Shown piece by piece: positions 1 to 10,687 of a DNA stretch of 21,929 bases. The translations under genes were made by a program, and so were the position numbers. The notes under the pieces were generated by a model that saw nothing but the letters and a program-made list of their open reading frames with translations, did no database searches and had not been told where the DNA came from. Positions within the stretch are counted from its first letter, which is position 1. Every line of letters starts with the position of its first letter. Source of the stretch: Psilocybe azurescens (Eukaryota; Basidiomycota; Agaricomycetes; Agaricales; Agrocybaceae); NCBI GenBank assembly GCA_023853785.1, contig JAJIRX010000604.1, forward strand, positions 1 to 21,929, written 5' to 3'.

Positions 1-490
1 GATATAAAAATGTTAATTCAGCCTTTTAATTTATTGCTAGATAGCATACTATGTCCCTTGTACAAAAATGGAGGGAAACCATAAAGAACTCATGGAATTA
101 CAGTGTCTCAACATTTGTGATGTGCAGGGCTGTCACACGTGACATTATCGCTGCCGCCATCACAGGGATTGTTTATCCTCAGTATTACATGCCGAAGGAA
201 TTGTACTACGGCATGGTATTGGTGTTTATTACAAATTGCCAACAGGGAGTCCTGGAAAATTTATCTCTATATGGTTGTTATTTACATTTATGTACTAGAC
301 GTACTAACGAATTTCATACATGCAAAATACCCTGCCTCTTCGGGTAATTTGGAATTGTCGTTGCTTCGTATATATCCCTTCGCAGTATTTCGTGAATCAT
401 ACCATTTCATTAGCTAGAACTTCGTGTCTAATCGTTCAATGGTGTTGTGAATCGGTTTAGAAAAACATAGTATACATGGAGTACAGAGAG
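1..490. other. Left-edge stretch without a supported gene
   Basis: Only short overlapping open frames occur here, the longest 98 codons. None has a recognisable domain, and none joins to a neighbour through plausible splice sites. The C-terminal end of the F-box gene on the minus strand lies just to the right, so part of this stretch may be its 3' untranslated region. I see no repeat or RNA gene. Confidence 0.5.
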
Positions 491-2214
491 CTACTGAAGA
501 GAACGTACTGTGAGTAAAGGATACAAAGATGAAAATAGAGTAAATGCTGTAGATGGAACGACATTACTTGCTACATACTGGAAAATAGTGCACGTCAAGT
601 TGGTGAAGATGAGATTGATAAAGTTTATGTTCTTCTGCGTGATTAATCGGACCATCCCATTCCTGCTCGGATTCTTCAAATACAGAACCTGTTCAGGTAA
701 ACGCGACCTTCTGATGAGGATCTTCCATAAACGAGGGAGTGAATGGACCATGGCATGAACCATGCTCGGGTCGTACCACGCATGGCCAATGTAGATGAAG
801 CGTAGACTTGGCGGAAGGGGGTATACATAGAAAAGGATTTCAAACTTTGGAAAGAATCATGTGCTCGCTTAAGATCAATGAGGCGCAGAATGGAAAGGGT
901 AGGTGACGAAATGAGCGTAACAAGGTGTGCAATTTCGAACGGGATGTCGGAGCCGTCGACCTTGAGTACGAGATGGTTTAAAAAAGGAAGGGTCGCACGT
1001 TGAGTGACAACCTCGCGGCGGGACGGTAGGCACGCAATTTGTCCTCGAGGGAATAAAACGCGCAGTTCGGTTATTCTTGATGTTACCACAAGGATAGAAA
1101 TAACGTCTTGAACTGCCTGATGCCCACTGGTAAATCCATGATGCGTGTAGTCGAGAAATGTTAAATTGCCAAATAGGAAGGCGTCCATATAAGTCGTATT
1201 CCGTCAACCCTTAATCGACGTAAACGGGGGTAAAAGAGGCGAAAAGGAAAACTCTCGGGTGTCATCATTGAGTCTGTACTTGAGAGATAGTTCTTCTAGC
1301 CACGGCGCGGGGTAAAACAACCTGCTAGTACTGCTTTCCAAAGGTGGGGTACCTGTTGCGTAAAGTCGATATCAAGCGAGCGCCACCGTCGTATATGAGG
1401 AAAAACAATCTGCATATACCAATTTACCGAGTACGGGTCGAGATCTTGACTTCTGTGAAAGCCAAATTTGGTCACTCTGGTAGAGCAGAGTTGGATATCT
1501 AAAAAACAAGCTCGCGAACGACGGGCTCGCGTCGCGCCGCATTGACTCCTGTGGGCTGAGTAAAATGCGGCACCATAGTTCAGGCGTACGGAGGGCGATT
1601 TGTCGCCAAGCACTGCATACATGAGAAATGACGATTGGAAAGAACGAGTCTTGCTTGGAGCCAATGATGAAGATTAAGCTTAATAGTTCGACGGGAAGGT
1701 AGTGAATAAAATGGATTTTGGAAGCAGGGATATTGTTCGACAGTATCGGCTTTAAGTGTCGAGGGCGGCTGATACTTCTGCGTTTGGTATAAGTGACCTT
1801 TGGGTAATCATACACTTGAACAGCGGTTTGTTTCGCAGATGGACTGATAAGACAAGAATTGAGCGCAGACAGCTGAAGCAGATCATTTACACCCACAATA
1901 GACAACTCAGCGCAGAATTCAGGAGACTGATCAAAGAACGACTGAATGAAGCCACTGGTCGATGAGATCTGGACCGATGAGAGGGAGACATACGCTACAT
2001 GAAATGGCGGGGGACAAAAGAAGAGCAAGTCCCCAGATGCATCAAGCTTGTTGTATATAAACGAGTATCTCCTGGTATTTGGAATGCACAGAAAGCGAAA
2101 CACCGGCGAATGCAGCATCGGAGGGAACGATCCAGGGTTCACCGAAATGTAAAGCGATACCTGTGCTAGCTCGAGAATGGAAAATACAAGAGAGACAAAA
2201 GGAACAAGGAGCAT
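491..2214 (-). CDS. F-box protein with LRR-like C-terminal part, frame-broken as read
   Basis: F-box proteins recruit substrates to SCF (Skp1-cullin) ubiquitin ligases, and this family is strongly expanded in mushroom-forming fungi. The F-box itself reads from about 1704 down to 1575 (YLPVELLSLIF, then HVCSAWRQIALRTPELW). Downstream the protein continues in other frames: SRACFLDIQL, then WRSLDIDF, then FLDYTHHG, then an end containing MVHAMVHSLPRLWKIL. The pieces rejoin if one base is added to the runs at 1309-1312, 1171-1173 and 831-834, and one each to the runs at 1226-1230 and 1232-1235. One shift near 1515-1560 stays unresolved. The start is uncertain: 2214 is the first Met of the F-box frame, but the N-terminal 150 residues look unlike the family and the true start may be closer to the F-box. 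The last coding base is taken as 491, also uncertain. Its start faces that of the SART3-type gene. A genuine pseudogene is possible, but all its neighbours show the same kind of frame break. Confidence 0.55.
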
Positions 2215-2425
2215 AGATCGGTCAATATGTCGTCAGGAGGTTCCATTTTGATAGATATGTGAGAGAGAAGGGGACAAGGGAACAAACCGAGTCAGTAGTA
2301 TCCCTGCTGACAATTGCAGTCGAGGAGTGGCAGTCGCCCAGTGGCAGTGTCAACGTCACTGTTTGGTATTCATTTGTTGTAGCTTCTTATGTCACCGATG
2401 TGCGCATCCCTTCTTAACCGTGACT

Positions 2426-5400
2426 ATGAATGAATCAGAATCCTTGGACGCTCTCGCTGGTATCCTCAACTCCGTTGCGGAATCTCCCTATGATATATCT
2501 CGGCATGCTCAGCATATCAGGCTGGCCCAATCGTTAGAGGGGATGCAGGCAGAAGTTCAGTCTGCCATGGAGATGGCGACCCAATTTCTTGCCGTCGGAG
2601 ATGAAGTCTGGTTGCCGTTAATTCTGGCAAAAGAACAGTCTGTTGATCTCAATACAGAAGAAGGAGTAGAGGAATTGCTTGCACTCTATGCTCGTGCCGA
2701 AAATGATTACTTGTGTGAGGTTACAATACGCGTGTTTTGTATAGCATACTCAATGACATATAGCTATTCCACTACTTCAAAAACACGTCAACTTTCTCAT
2801 AGAACGACATGCGCTGTACAGCTCTGGCGAACGAACAAAGCCTGAAACTCTTGGAGAGACCTTTACGACTTCCTGGACACGCGAAGCCATCAACAGAGTC
2901 GTGAAGAAGGGCGTGATACATTTGACAGAGGCACGGTTGAATACTCTTTTTTCTGTCAGAAGCTCATGGTATACTCTAGAGCCATAAAATATGGGATTTA
3001 CAGCGCGACTGGGAGTTAGAGATGCTTGATACAAGTTCAAAAGTTGAAAGGTGGGCTAAACTCGATTCCCAAGACACTAGCTAACGGTTCTGTTAGGCCA
3101 GAGCTTGTGGAGTACGTACAGAATTTGCATCTGGAGCGTCTTCACCACCCACATCCTAGTATGTCTATTCTTATAATAATACCTTCTATTCTTGACCATC
3201 CTGCTACTAGATATCGAGGACACTCTTCAGTCATATTCGTCTTTTACCACAAACTACCTTCCTCCTCAAGATTACGAACCTACTCTTATAGCAGCAACAA
3301 AATTCGGAGTCAAAGTGTACGGAACTTTGACCGTCGAGACCGTCTGGAGACAGCCGTCGTGAGTTTGGCATTCTCTCGGAACGTTGAAAGTCCTTACATT
3401 TGACATTGAACAGAAAAACACAGATGGCTCTCTGGAATCCTACGATCAGTACATCGGATATGAGCGTCGCGCCAAATACCCCGACTTGTTGGTCACCCGC
3501 GGAGTGTATGAACGAGCAATCGCGCAAGCTGCAAAGTCGAGATTTGCAGGAAATGCAGGAGCAGAAGAGACACTTCGAATGTTCTGGGTTAAATATTGTG
3601 ATTCTCTGGTTCGAATGACTTCTTTCCATTCCATGGTCAAAACTCGTAAATTAACAATGTCTACAGCGTATACTGGACGCTGGAATTGAGCTAGAATTGG
3701 AAACATATAGACGAGCAGTTAGAAGTGTTCCGGGTTCAGGTGAAGTTTGGGCAAGATATTTGCGTTTTTGGTGATTTTTGATTTTCATACCTGGAAGTTT
3801 CTGCTTTAAAATTGATCAATGTCTTCAGGAACGTGTTTCCGAAGAGGTGCCAGAGGATCAGGAAACCATTCCGGGTTTGTCTTTCAAATTTATGTTTATC
3901 CTCGTGGCTCATGTCACCCAGAAATCTATAACAGAGCTATTGGTGCGAAGCTTGTCCAATCTGATATTGAACAACTTGTTCCTCTCGTCCTGTCGCGAGG
4001 AGGGTATGAAAAGCGTTCTTTAGAGGCCGGAAGTGAAGGTTAGTGTCAAATTTATGGTCAAGATAACATCTGACTGAGGTGTCGAATCACAAGACGACAA
4101 CATTCTGCCAACTTTAATTGGAGTACTGGAAAGTGGAATTGACCTATCTCGTCAAGGTATGCATGCACCCTAACTACTTATGCTGTTCACGGTTGCTTAT
4201 TTAGGACTTAGCTTCACGATTGATTGACCCTAAATTACGACTCGAGAAGTTCCTTGTGTCGATAGTGAGTATTATTTTCTCGAAATGTCCGCTAAAAATC
4301 TGACGACACCAGTATGAAAATGTTGGGCTGCTTGACAGCGTTTTTGATGTTTGGAAAGCGGCTGCTAAGCATTGCAAAACAAGTTATCTCGTATGGCTGA
4401 ACTATACTGATGCTCTCATGTGTGCTGCTTCATCGATATTCTTCTGCGATCTTGCTAATGCATGGTCTATTAGAAAGCACCAGAGATTTGACGAAGCTCG
4501 TCAGACGTTTGTGGACGTTTATTCTAAGCACTTGGATTGGCCAGAAGCCATTTGGGAGGCTTGGATATCGTTTGAGCATCTGCATGGATCAATTGCGGAT
4601 ATTGACAGCTGTCTGGACAAAGTAGAGAGCGCACAATATCAGACCAACATGAGGCGGGCTAAGGTAATAATGTACAAAACTTCAGTTAATATATCTTGCC
4701 TAATAATCACTTAGGAAGCTGCGAAGGCGCAAATGGCAGCTGCAGAAGCCTTTGTTGAAACGGCCATTGAGACGGGTACGGTCTCTGTACCAGACACCAC
4801 GGCACTGGACGCGGACACTGCTATGGTTGTTGACCAGAGCATACAAGAAAGGGGCACAAAACGCTCTGCTGAAGATGAACCATCTTCAGATACGCACAAG
4901 AAGGCCCGAACTGGTATGCCCATCTCCTTTGGTAATAGTATATGCTCTGAACTCATGTAATTATGCCAGAATCAAAACCAGCACCGCTGAAAAGGTTTGA
5001 ATTCGATCCAGACATCGAAGACGGGCGCTGATGTTTACCTGTCCAGAGACCGAGAAAACTCAACGGTCTTTGTTGCAGACCTTCCCAACGGCACTGCAGA
5101 AGGCGACCTTCGTGGCTTATTCAAAGACGTATACTTTGGTTACTTACCCCGCTCATTTCATTTTTAATAACGTTATCATTACTCTCAGTGTGGCGATGTT
5201 CGCGAGGTCAAAATTACGCAGCTTCCATCGGCGCTGGTTGCGACTGTGGAATTCTTTGACCGGGTAAACCTATACATCTATCTGTTGACATAGGTCCTGA
5301 GTCGCGCATTAATAGGACAATGTGCCAGTAGCTTTAACAAAGGACAAAAAAGATACACGATCAAGAAATCTCTGTTCATCTTGCTTGGAAGTCGACACTC

Positions 5401-6732
5401 TACGTCACCAACTTCCCGGAATCAACGGATGATACTTTCATCAGAGACTTGTTCGGAAAAGTTGGTATAACTCGTCTTTCGGCCTTAAATTCACTAATTT
5501 TGCACATTTAGTATGGCATTATATTTGACGTTCGTTGGCCCAGCAAGAAATTCAAAAATACTCGAAGATTCTGCTATATTCAATTCACTTCGCCTGTTGT
5601 GCTCTATCTCATATGAAACATTATTGTTACTCATTTATTTCCATAGGATGCAGCACAGAATTGTTTGGAACTGCACGGACGCGAGCTCGAGCCCAATCTC
5701 CCTCTAAATGTTTATCTTTCAAACCCGGAACGCAAGAAAGAAAGAACCGACCAAGATGCAAACGAAAAAGAAGTTTACGTCGCCGGTTTGAGCAGATTCA
5801 CCAATAAAGACGACCTTGAAAAACTTTTCTCTGCGGTAAGGGTTTCTGTTCGTTAACTGGTAAGTTATGCTTGGCTCAATGTCTGATTGCAGTATGGTAC
5901 CGTGAAAGATATCAGAATAGCGCTTGAGGAAAATGGACACGCCAGAGGGTTTGCGTTCATTGAGTTCGAAGATGCGGTTAGCCTGACGCCTTTTGCCGCG
6001 TCATCTTGTTTTGATGTCTGATGCTTGCTTTAGAAAGACGCACAGAATGCACTAGCCGCTAACAATCACGAATTAAAGAAACGCAGGCTGGCGGTGACAC
6101 TGGCTGACCCTCGCGTTCGTGCCAAACACAAGTAAGCTTTGTTATTTATAAACGACTTGTATGTGCCCACTTATTGTTGTTAAGATCGGATATTGGAATC
6201 AGCAGGGTGGCAGAAATGCGTAATAGATCTGTTCGTATCAAAAATCTTCCTCCGGCTACCCAAGAAGGTCTGTTGCAGCAACTCTTGGAAAAGATCGCGT
6301 CAGTCAAACGAGTCGAGGTTTTCTTGGACAAACAAGAAGCCGTGGTTGAATTAGAGAATCCTGCAGTGAGACTTTTTTTTTTTTTTTTTTACAAGTACCC
6401 CTCGAGCTACTAACAAACGTAACAAATGTCTCTTCCAGGATGCAGGAAGACTACTTCTGAGGGCAGAACCCATAGAATTTGGAGGAAATGTTTTGCAATT
6501 GACTGAAGATGCGCCTACTTCACGCCCTTCAGGAACAGCGAAGCAGGGTGAAGCAAATGCTTTGTTCAAACCGAGAAAGCTGGGTCCTTCAAAACCAAAA
6601 GCGGGCCTGGGATTCAAGAAGTCTTCTCCTCTTTCAAAGCCTGAAGGCGAAGCTCAGGCTCCTGTTGCTTTCTCATCTGTCAGTGGGGGTAAGGGCCAGG
6701 ATGACTTCCGCAAGATGCTTGCCCGGAAGTAA
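2426..6732 (+). CDS. prp24: SART3/Prp24-type U4/U6 snRNP recycling factor
   Basis: Nuclear RNA-binding protein that re-anneals U4 and U6 snRNAs and recycles the spliceosomal snRNPs. About 1,024 residues in 24 exons: 2426-2714, 2764-2935, 2982-3050, 3097-3158, 3211-3358, 3414-3608, 3667-3770, 3829-3874, 3922-4038, 4094-4156, 4212-4264, 4313-4419, 4474-4663, 4715-4913, 4970-4994, 5047-5128, 5189-5263, 5316-5460, 5512-5595, 5647-5835, 5893-5976, 6034-6131, 6185-6365, 6439-6732. HAT repeats fill roughly residues 30-560 (for example IWDLQRDWE, YERRAKYPDLLV, WPEAIWEAWISFEHLHG). Four RRMs follow at about 620 (VFVADLP), 691 (LYVTNFP), 784 (VYVAGLS) and 878 (VRIKNLP). The protein ends in the LSm-binding motif QDDFRKMLARK, diagnostic for SART3/Prp24. 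One base appears missing at 3326-3328 and at 3765-3769. The A6 run at 5346-5351 is out of phase by +2 or -1. Start: the ATG at 2426 opens the HAT region; an upstream in-frame extension looks non-coding. Confidence 0.95.
6366..6438 (+). other. Longest SART3 intron, containing an 18-nt T run
   Basis: This 73-nt intron lies between the exon for the fourth RRM and the last exon. It starts GTGAGAC, runs at once into 18 consecutive T (6373-6390) and ends CTTCCAG. The other introns of the gene are 46-60 nt, so the T run accounts for most of the extra length. Its true length is doubtful because homopolymers elsewhere in this sequence are compressed. Confidence 0.85.
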
Positions 6733-6989
6733 CCTCCCGTATTTATCTGATAGTTATTATATCTTGACGTTTATTTCCTTGTTGTGTTGTGTTAGTTTTG
6801 TAGACCTGTGAGTTTAAATCCCTGATGCACTTCTTATGATCGAAAATGAACGTCGGACATCACCGGTTACCCTTTTCCAGTAGTTCTAAAATGGGAAATT
6901 TACATTTCTGTGCCACGACGACGGCAAACGTCTTCAAAGCCCCGTCGTGCGTCGATCTCCCCACCTCTCTTCCTCTATCTGCCATCATC

Positions 6990-7706
6990 ATGAAGGGTAC
7001 CCGATCCTTTCGTGTGGATCCTGCACCCATTCTGCCTCAAGAAAATCAAGAAAATCAAGAAAATGCTCAAACCGCTGAGCATTCTTTCACATTCTCCCTT
7101 CCATCTTCCTCCACCTCGGCCTCACGAACCCTCACTCGGAAACGTCGCAATCAACGCAGGGTCATGCCCACTTCAATTCCGGAATTCCAAACGAACTGCT
7201 GGACTGCTGAACTACCTCAAACACCCTACAATGTGCCGGCATCAGGCTCAGCATTCGGTATGCAGCTGCCGACTCCTTACACCCCACGATGGACACAATG
7301 GTTGCGGATGTGGTCATGGCACCTCCTGAAAATGAGAGGATGGGGGAAACAAGAGATTATGAGTCATCGGTAGTGCTGATAGATGAGGATACACATCTGT
7401 AACTATTCATACACAATAAAACACGCTTCCTGACTTATCAGTTCTGATACAATTAGCAGTATGCCATTTGACATCGCTTCTCCTGCTCCACTCGACATAG
7501 ACTCTCAGCTGCTTGAGGTAGCAGAAAGCTTGGTCTCGCTTCGTGCCCAAGCTCCTCGACGTCTTGATTTCTGTTCCGCTATTCCTGATACAGATTCCCA
7601 ACGTATTTGCTCAATGGAAGGATCTCAAATGCTACATTACATCCGAAATGAGTGTCTTGAGAAGGTCGGGTCTGCATGTCCGAAAATACTGCAGACGCTC
7701 ACTTAG
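6990..7706 (+). CDS. Unknown protein, about 218 residues, two exons
   Basis: I do not recognise the family. Exon 1 is 6990-7398 and exon 2 is 7460-7706. The intron starts GTAACT, has a CTGAC branch-like motif and ends TTAGCAG. As read, exon 1 hits a stop in its original frame. Adding one C to the C4 run at 7282-7285 opens the frame through VVLIDEDTHL and across the intron in phase, giving exactly 219 codons including the stop. The N-terminus has a QEN repeat (three copies of a 9-bp unit at 7038-7064), then a Ser-rich segment and a basic patch RKRRNQRR that could be a nuclear localisation signal. The middle is Pro/Thr-rich. The C-terminus holds a predicted helix (SQLLEVAESLVSLRAQ) and ends KILQTLT. 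No signal peptide or membrane segment is visible. It lies 257 bp downstream of the SART3-type gene on the same strand. The start was chosen because the earlier in-frame ATG at 6846 lies close behind the previous gene and its extension looks non-coding. Confidence 0.7.
7038..7064 (+). repeat. Three tandem copies of a 9-bp unit
   Basis: Three perfect copies of CAAGAAAAT encode Gln-Glu-Asn three times inside the unknown protein at 6990-7706. This is a minisatellite-like coding repeat and may vary in copy number between strains. Confidence 0.9.
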
Positions 7707-7942
7707 CGTGCAGACATGGTCCATATTCAAGGTTATTTGAGGCATAAAGGGGCTCTACACTCAAGAAAATGAGCTTTCTCGACCATTTTTTCATCAGAGA
7801 AGGCGAAAAAATCTATTTATATCGTTTCTTCCTTTTAAGAACTACTGCTTTTGGGCACCAAATCTTGAAATGGAAACACCGAGTGATCCGAGAGATCTTT
7901 TCCGATCATAAGCAGTCCTCACCACCGGAAAGACCCGGTTTG

Positions 7943-7986
7943 CCAGTCCTTATATCGAGGATTTGGCATCCTCATATAAGGGCTGG
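7943..7986. repeat. Near-perfect inverted repeat (19-20-nt arms, 5-nt loop)
   Basis: The left arm at 7943-7962 pairs with the right arm at 7968-7986, apart from one G-T type mismatch and one bulged base, around the loop TTGGC. A weaker hairpin with ACCGG and CCGGT arms lies directly upstream, at about 7922-7939. It could be a structured RNA, a remnant of a small inverted-repeat element, or a transcription end signal of the upstream gene. The sequence does not decide between these. Confidence 0.75.
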
Positions 7987-8210
7987 TCACCAGTCTATTA
8001 GTTTTGAACCAAAGGGTGAAAGTTACAAACTCATAAATTGAAAATTCACTGCTGAGTACTCACTCAGTGACGGTCGACACTGCAAATTAATTGATCACGT
8101 GCCAATTGACAGTGTTGGATCCGACCCTTGATTGGTGTTTCTTTGAACTTGACTCTTTCCTTACTACAGCAATACTGAACAATGCATACCGTTGACGTTC
8201 ATCGTCCGAC

Positions 8211-8226
8211 ATAAATAGCCTATAAG
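8211..8226 (+). promoter_or_regulatory. Possible TATA-type core promoter of the MATH-BTB gene
   Basis: The text ATAAATAGCCTATAAG holds two TATA-like cores about 45 nt ahead of the start codon at 8267. That is a plausible position for fungal genes with a short leader. Supported by sequence and distance only. Confidence 0.35.
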
Positions 8227-8266
8227 ACCTTTGAACTATCTTTCATCCAAATTTGTTCCCCATACA

Positions 8267-10584
8267 ATGGATATCGATATCGACTCAGAGTATTCAGAAT
8301 CCTCGTCCATTACACTTGAATGGACTCTCAGTGGTCTCAAAAATCTGTTCGACTCAACAAAGGGTGACAAGAAATCCAAGGTTACGAAGTCCATTCATTT
8401 TGGAAACAATAGATGGCAGGTACATATCTCGCTGAGACTTCGTATGTCGTCGAATCTATGACCAATTGGGCCTTTGCATCGGTGATAGATTCTCTTCTAC
8501 GCCAATGCCGGACCAACCAAAGATGGGATAGAAGGTGGCGGCTTTGTGAGTTTGTATCTTTCTTGTGAGGTGAGTACTTTGCCTGTTGCCGTTGAGTCTC
8601 TGACCGCTGTGTCATTGACAATACTGTATAGCCTACAGCCGAGGAAAGGGAAGCTTCATTGTCAGACTCAGGAAGGTAAGGTGGATCTCTCTATATCCAT
8701 CTCGTGTTGACAAAGTGAACTTTCTCAGATGGGTACGGGAAGGAGTTTATAAATTCAGCTTTGAACTTCGCAAGTAATATCAAAATGGTCAAACGCGTGG
8801 CAGACCATAGCCTAACTGTTCTTTGTTTCAGTGTTGGAAAGAATGTGATATATAATGCTAAAGAAGCACATAACCACTCGTTTACCTACAAGGCATGTTT
8901 TCTGTCTTCATGATTGCTAACCAACTTAACCATCTTTTCCAGACCGCCAATTGGGGATGGTAAACATTTTAATTTTGGTGGGATTTGTTGGACCTCATTC
9001 TAACTTCCTACAGGGCTCAATTTGCTCGTCGGGACAGTGTATATTATCAGTCGCTGCCTGTCAAAGCTCAGGATGCCTTTGTGATAATATGTACCATAAC
9101 CTCGTCACCAGTTGCGCCAAGTCAGACATTGCCTCGACAGCCTGTTCCCAAGGCTTTGTTGGACACAGTCGGATCACTGCTAGACGACCCTCTTTACTCT
9201 GATGTGCAATTCATTATTCCAAAACGAAATCAAAGCCTCAGCAATGGCCGAAAGATCTGGGCTTCCAAAAATTACTTCAAAGATCTGAGTACTTCGAAAC
9301 CAGTAGGCCTTCTAATACTTCATCTGGCATCTTCTCTGACATTGTTTGCAGTGTTCAACTCCAATTTTGCAGAAGGAATCTCTGAGCCAGTTGAACACTT
9401 ATTAGGAACACCGCGAAAGGCTACTCAGAACACTAGAAGAAGTCATCCTCAACTCAATATGATTCTGGATGAGTTTGAAGACTCTGACGATGAAGACGAT
9501 GAATCACCTCAGACCAAAAGTCGTCGTTTATCAAGCTCCGACGGGACAGACGACTGTGCACTGTCTTTGCCTGACTCGAATCCAGAGGATGTCGATAAAT
9601 TCGAAACGCAATCCACCATTTCCGATGATCAATTTGGTAGCCCGCCGACAGATCCCTCCAATAACACAATAAATATTAGGCTGGACGACGAGACAAACAT
9701 GGCTCCCAAGATGACAATTGTGGTCCGCGATGCTGCCTATAACACCTACCGCGCTATGCTCTATTACGTGAGTGTAAAGTTCTTCATACTATTGTCATTT
9801 TCCACTACAAGCCCAAATAAACACAATAGGTGTATACGGATAACGTTGTCTTTGCCCCGCTTTCGTCATCATTTCTTGCTGCACCTCTGCCTCCTGCTGA
9901 AAGCATTCCTTCCACCCCATCAGAGGGATGCCAAGTTCCAGGAGTGAGGCGTGTATTTTCTCGAGATCCTTCGTCATCTCGGCCGGAATGGATTAGAGAC
10001 TGGATGTCTGCAAATCCGGGTAGACCAGCCCCATGTTCAGCCAAGTCTATGTACCGAATTGCGGACAGTAAGCATTCTCTTTTGATTATTGAGCCATCAG
10101 CTGATTTTAAAACAGGACTTAATATGATTGATCTCAAGGAACGCGCTGCCCAAGTACGTCAATGACAACCATACGCAAGGTATCGCTGAACTTCTCTGCA
10201 TAGCATATTCTGAAATCTCTTACTGTTGACAACATTGGATATGAAGTTTTCTCGCCATTTGCTGCTGCATTCGAGGCAATACGCAAGGTTAGTGTCGCCA
10301 AAAAGTCTATCATAAGATTTGGATGCCTGACGAAGAGCAGGTGGAGGTTGAATTTTTTGTCTCATTGGCACGAGATTCGCGCCTCTGAGACTATGAAGAA
10401 CGTATGGTTGCAGATTAGGAACGGAAGGCACCCTGGCTTTGAAGAAGGTTCGCTGGAAGACTCTTTTCCTTTGGTAAAAATTGCTAATCCACTCACACTA
10501 GTTTGGCCCCTTATTGCCCAAAGCTTGGAGTTTAACCCTTCAACATCTGGGGCCCCAACGTCTCCCAAGGTTACAGACAGCTAG
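8267..10584 (+). CDS. MATH and BTB/POZ domain protein
   Basis: Proteins of this type act as substrate adaptors of cullin-3 ubiquitin ligases or as scaffolds; the role of this one is inferred. It has about 552 residues in 13 exons: 8267-8419, 8489-8569, 8632-8675, 8729-8773, 8832-8892, 8943-8959, 9014-9302, 9352-9767, 9830-10067, 10116-10153, 10204-10287, 10341-10447, 10502-10584. The MATH domain spans about residues 17-170 (LEWTLSGLKNL, VYKFSFELRNVGKN, HSFTYKTANWGWAQFARRDS). The BTB domain starts near 190 (DDPLYSDVQFIIP) and continues with SEYFETMFNSNF. It is split by an acidic Ser-rich insertion before YRAMLYYVYTDNVVFAPL, then by a second Pro/Ser-rich segment before MYRIADRLNMIDLKERA. The start at 8267 gives the acidic leader MDIDIDSEYSES. 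One A appears missing at 9267-9271, and the T6 run at 10353-10358 needs +2 (or -1). With these the exon sum is exactly 553 codons. Intron 5 (8893-8942) is of the GC-AG type. Confidence 0.92.
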
Positions 10585-10687
10585 TGTTTTACTATCGCTT
10601 GTATTTTATATCAAACTTGTTACTGCTTATCCTACACATCTGAACACTTAGTTTCTTTTCACTTGTGAGTTTACCTTTCGTAAGGGT

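Larger units (their letters stand above)
7707..8266. other. Intergenic spacer before the MATH-BTB gene
   Basis: No supported gene. A 90-codon open frame at 7769-8041 has no domain signature and overlaps a hairpin, so I do not call it. The spacer holds the inverted repeat at 7943-7986, a small palindrome-like element near 8048-8070, and AT-rich TATA-like sequences at about 8211-8226, some 45 nt ahead of the MATH-BTB start codon. Confidence 0.6.

Noticed and set aside
51..417. Two overlapping open frames at the left edge
   Set aside because: Both are under 100 codons, overlap in different frames, and show no family motif.
4711..4956. Minus-strand open frame inside the SART3-type gene
   Set aside because: It is the antisense shadow of an Ala/Glu-rich exon whose plus-strand reading matches the family.
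7769..8041. 90-codon open frame in the spacer before the MATH-BTB gene
   Set aside because: It runs through the hairpin at 7943-7986, and the coded sequence shows no domain.
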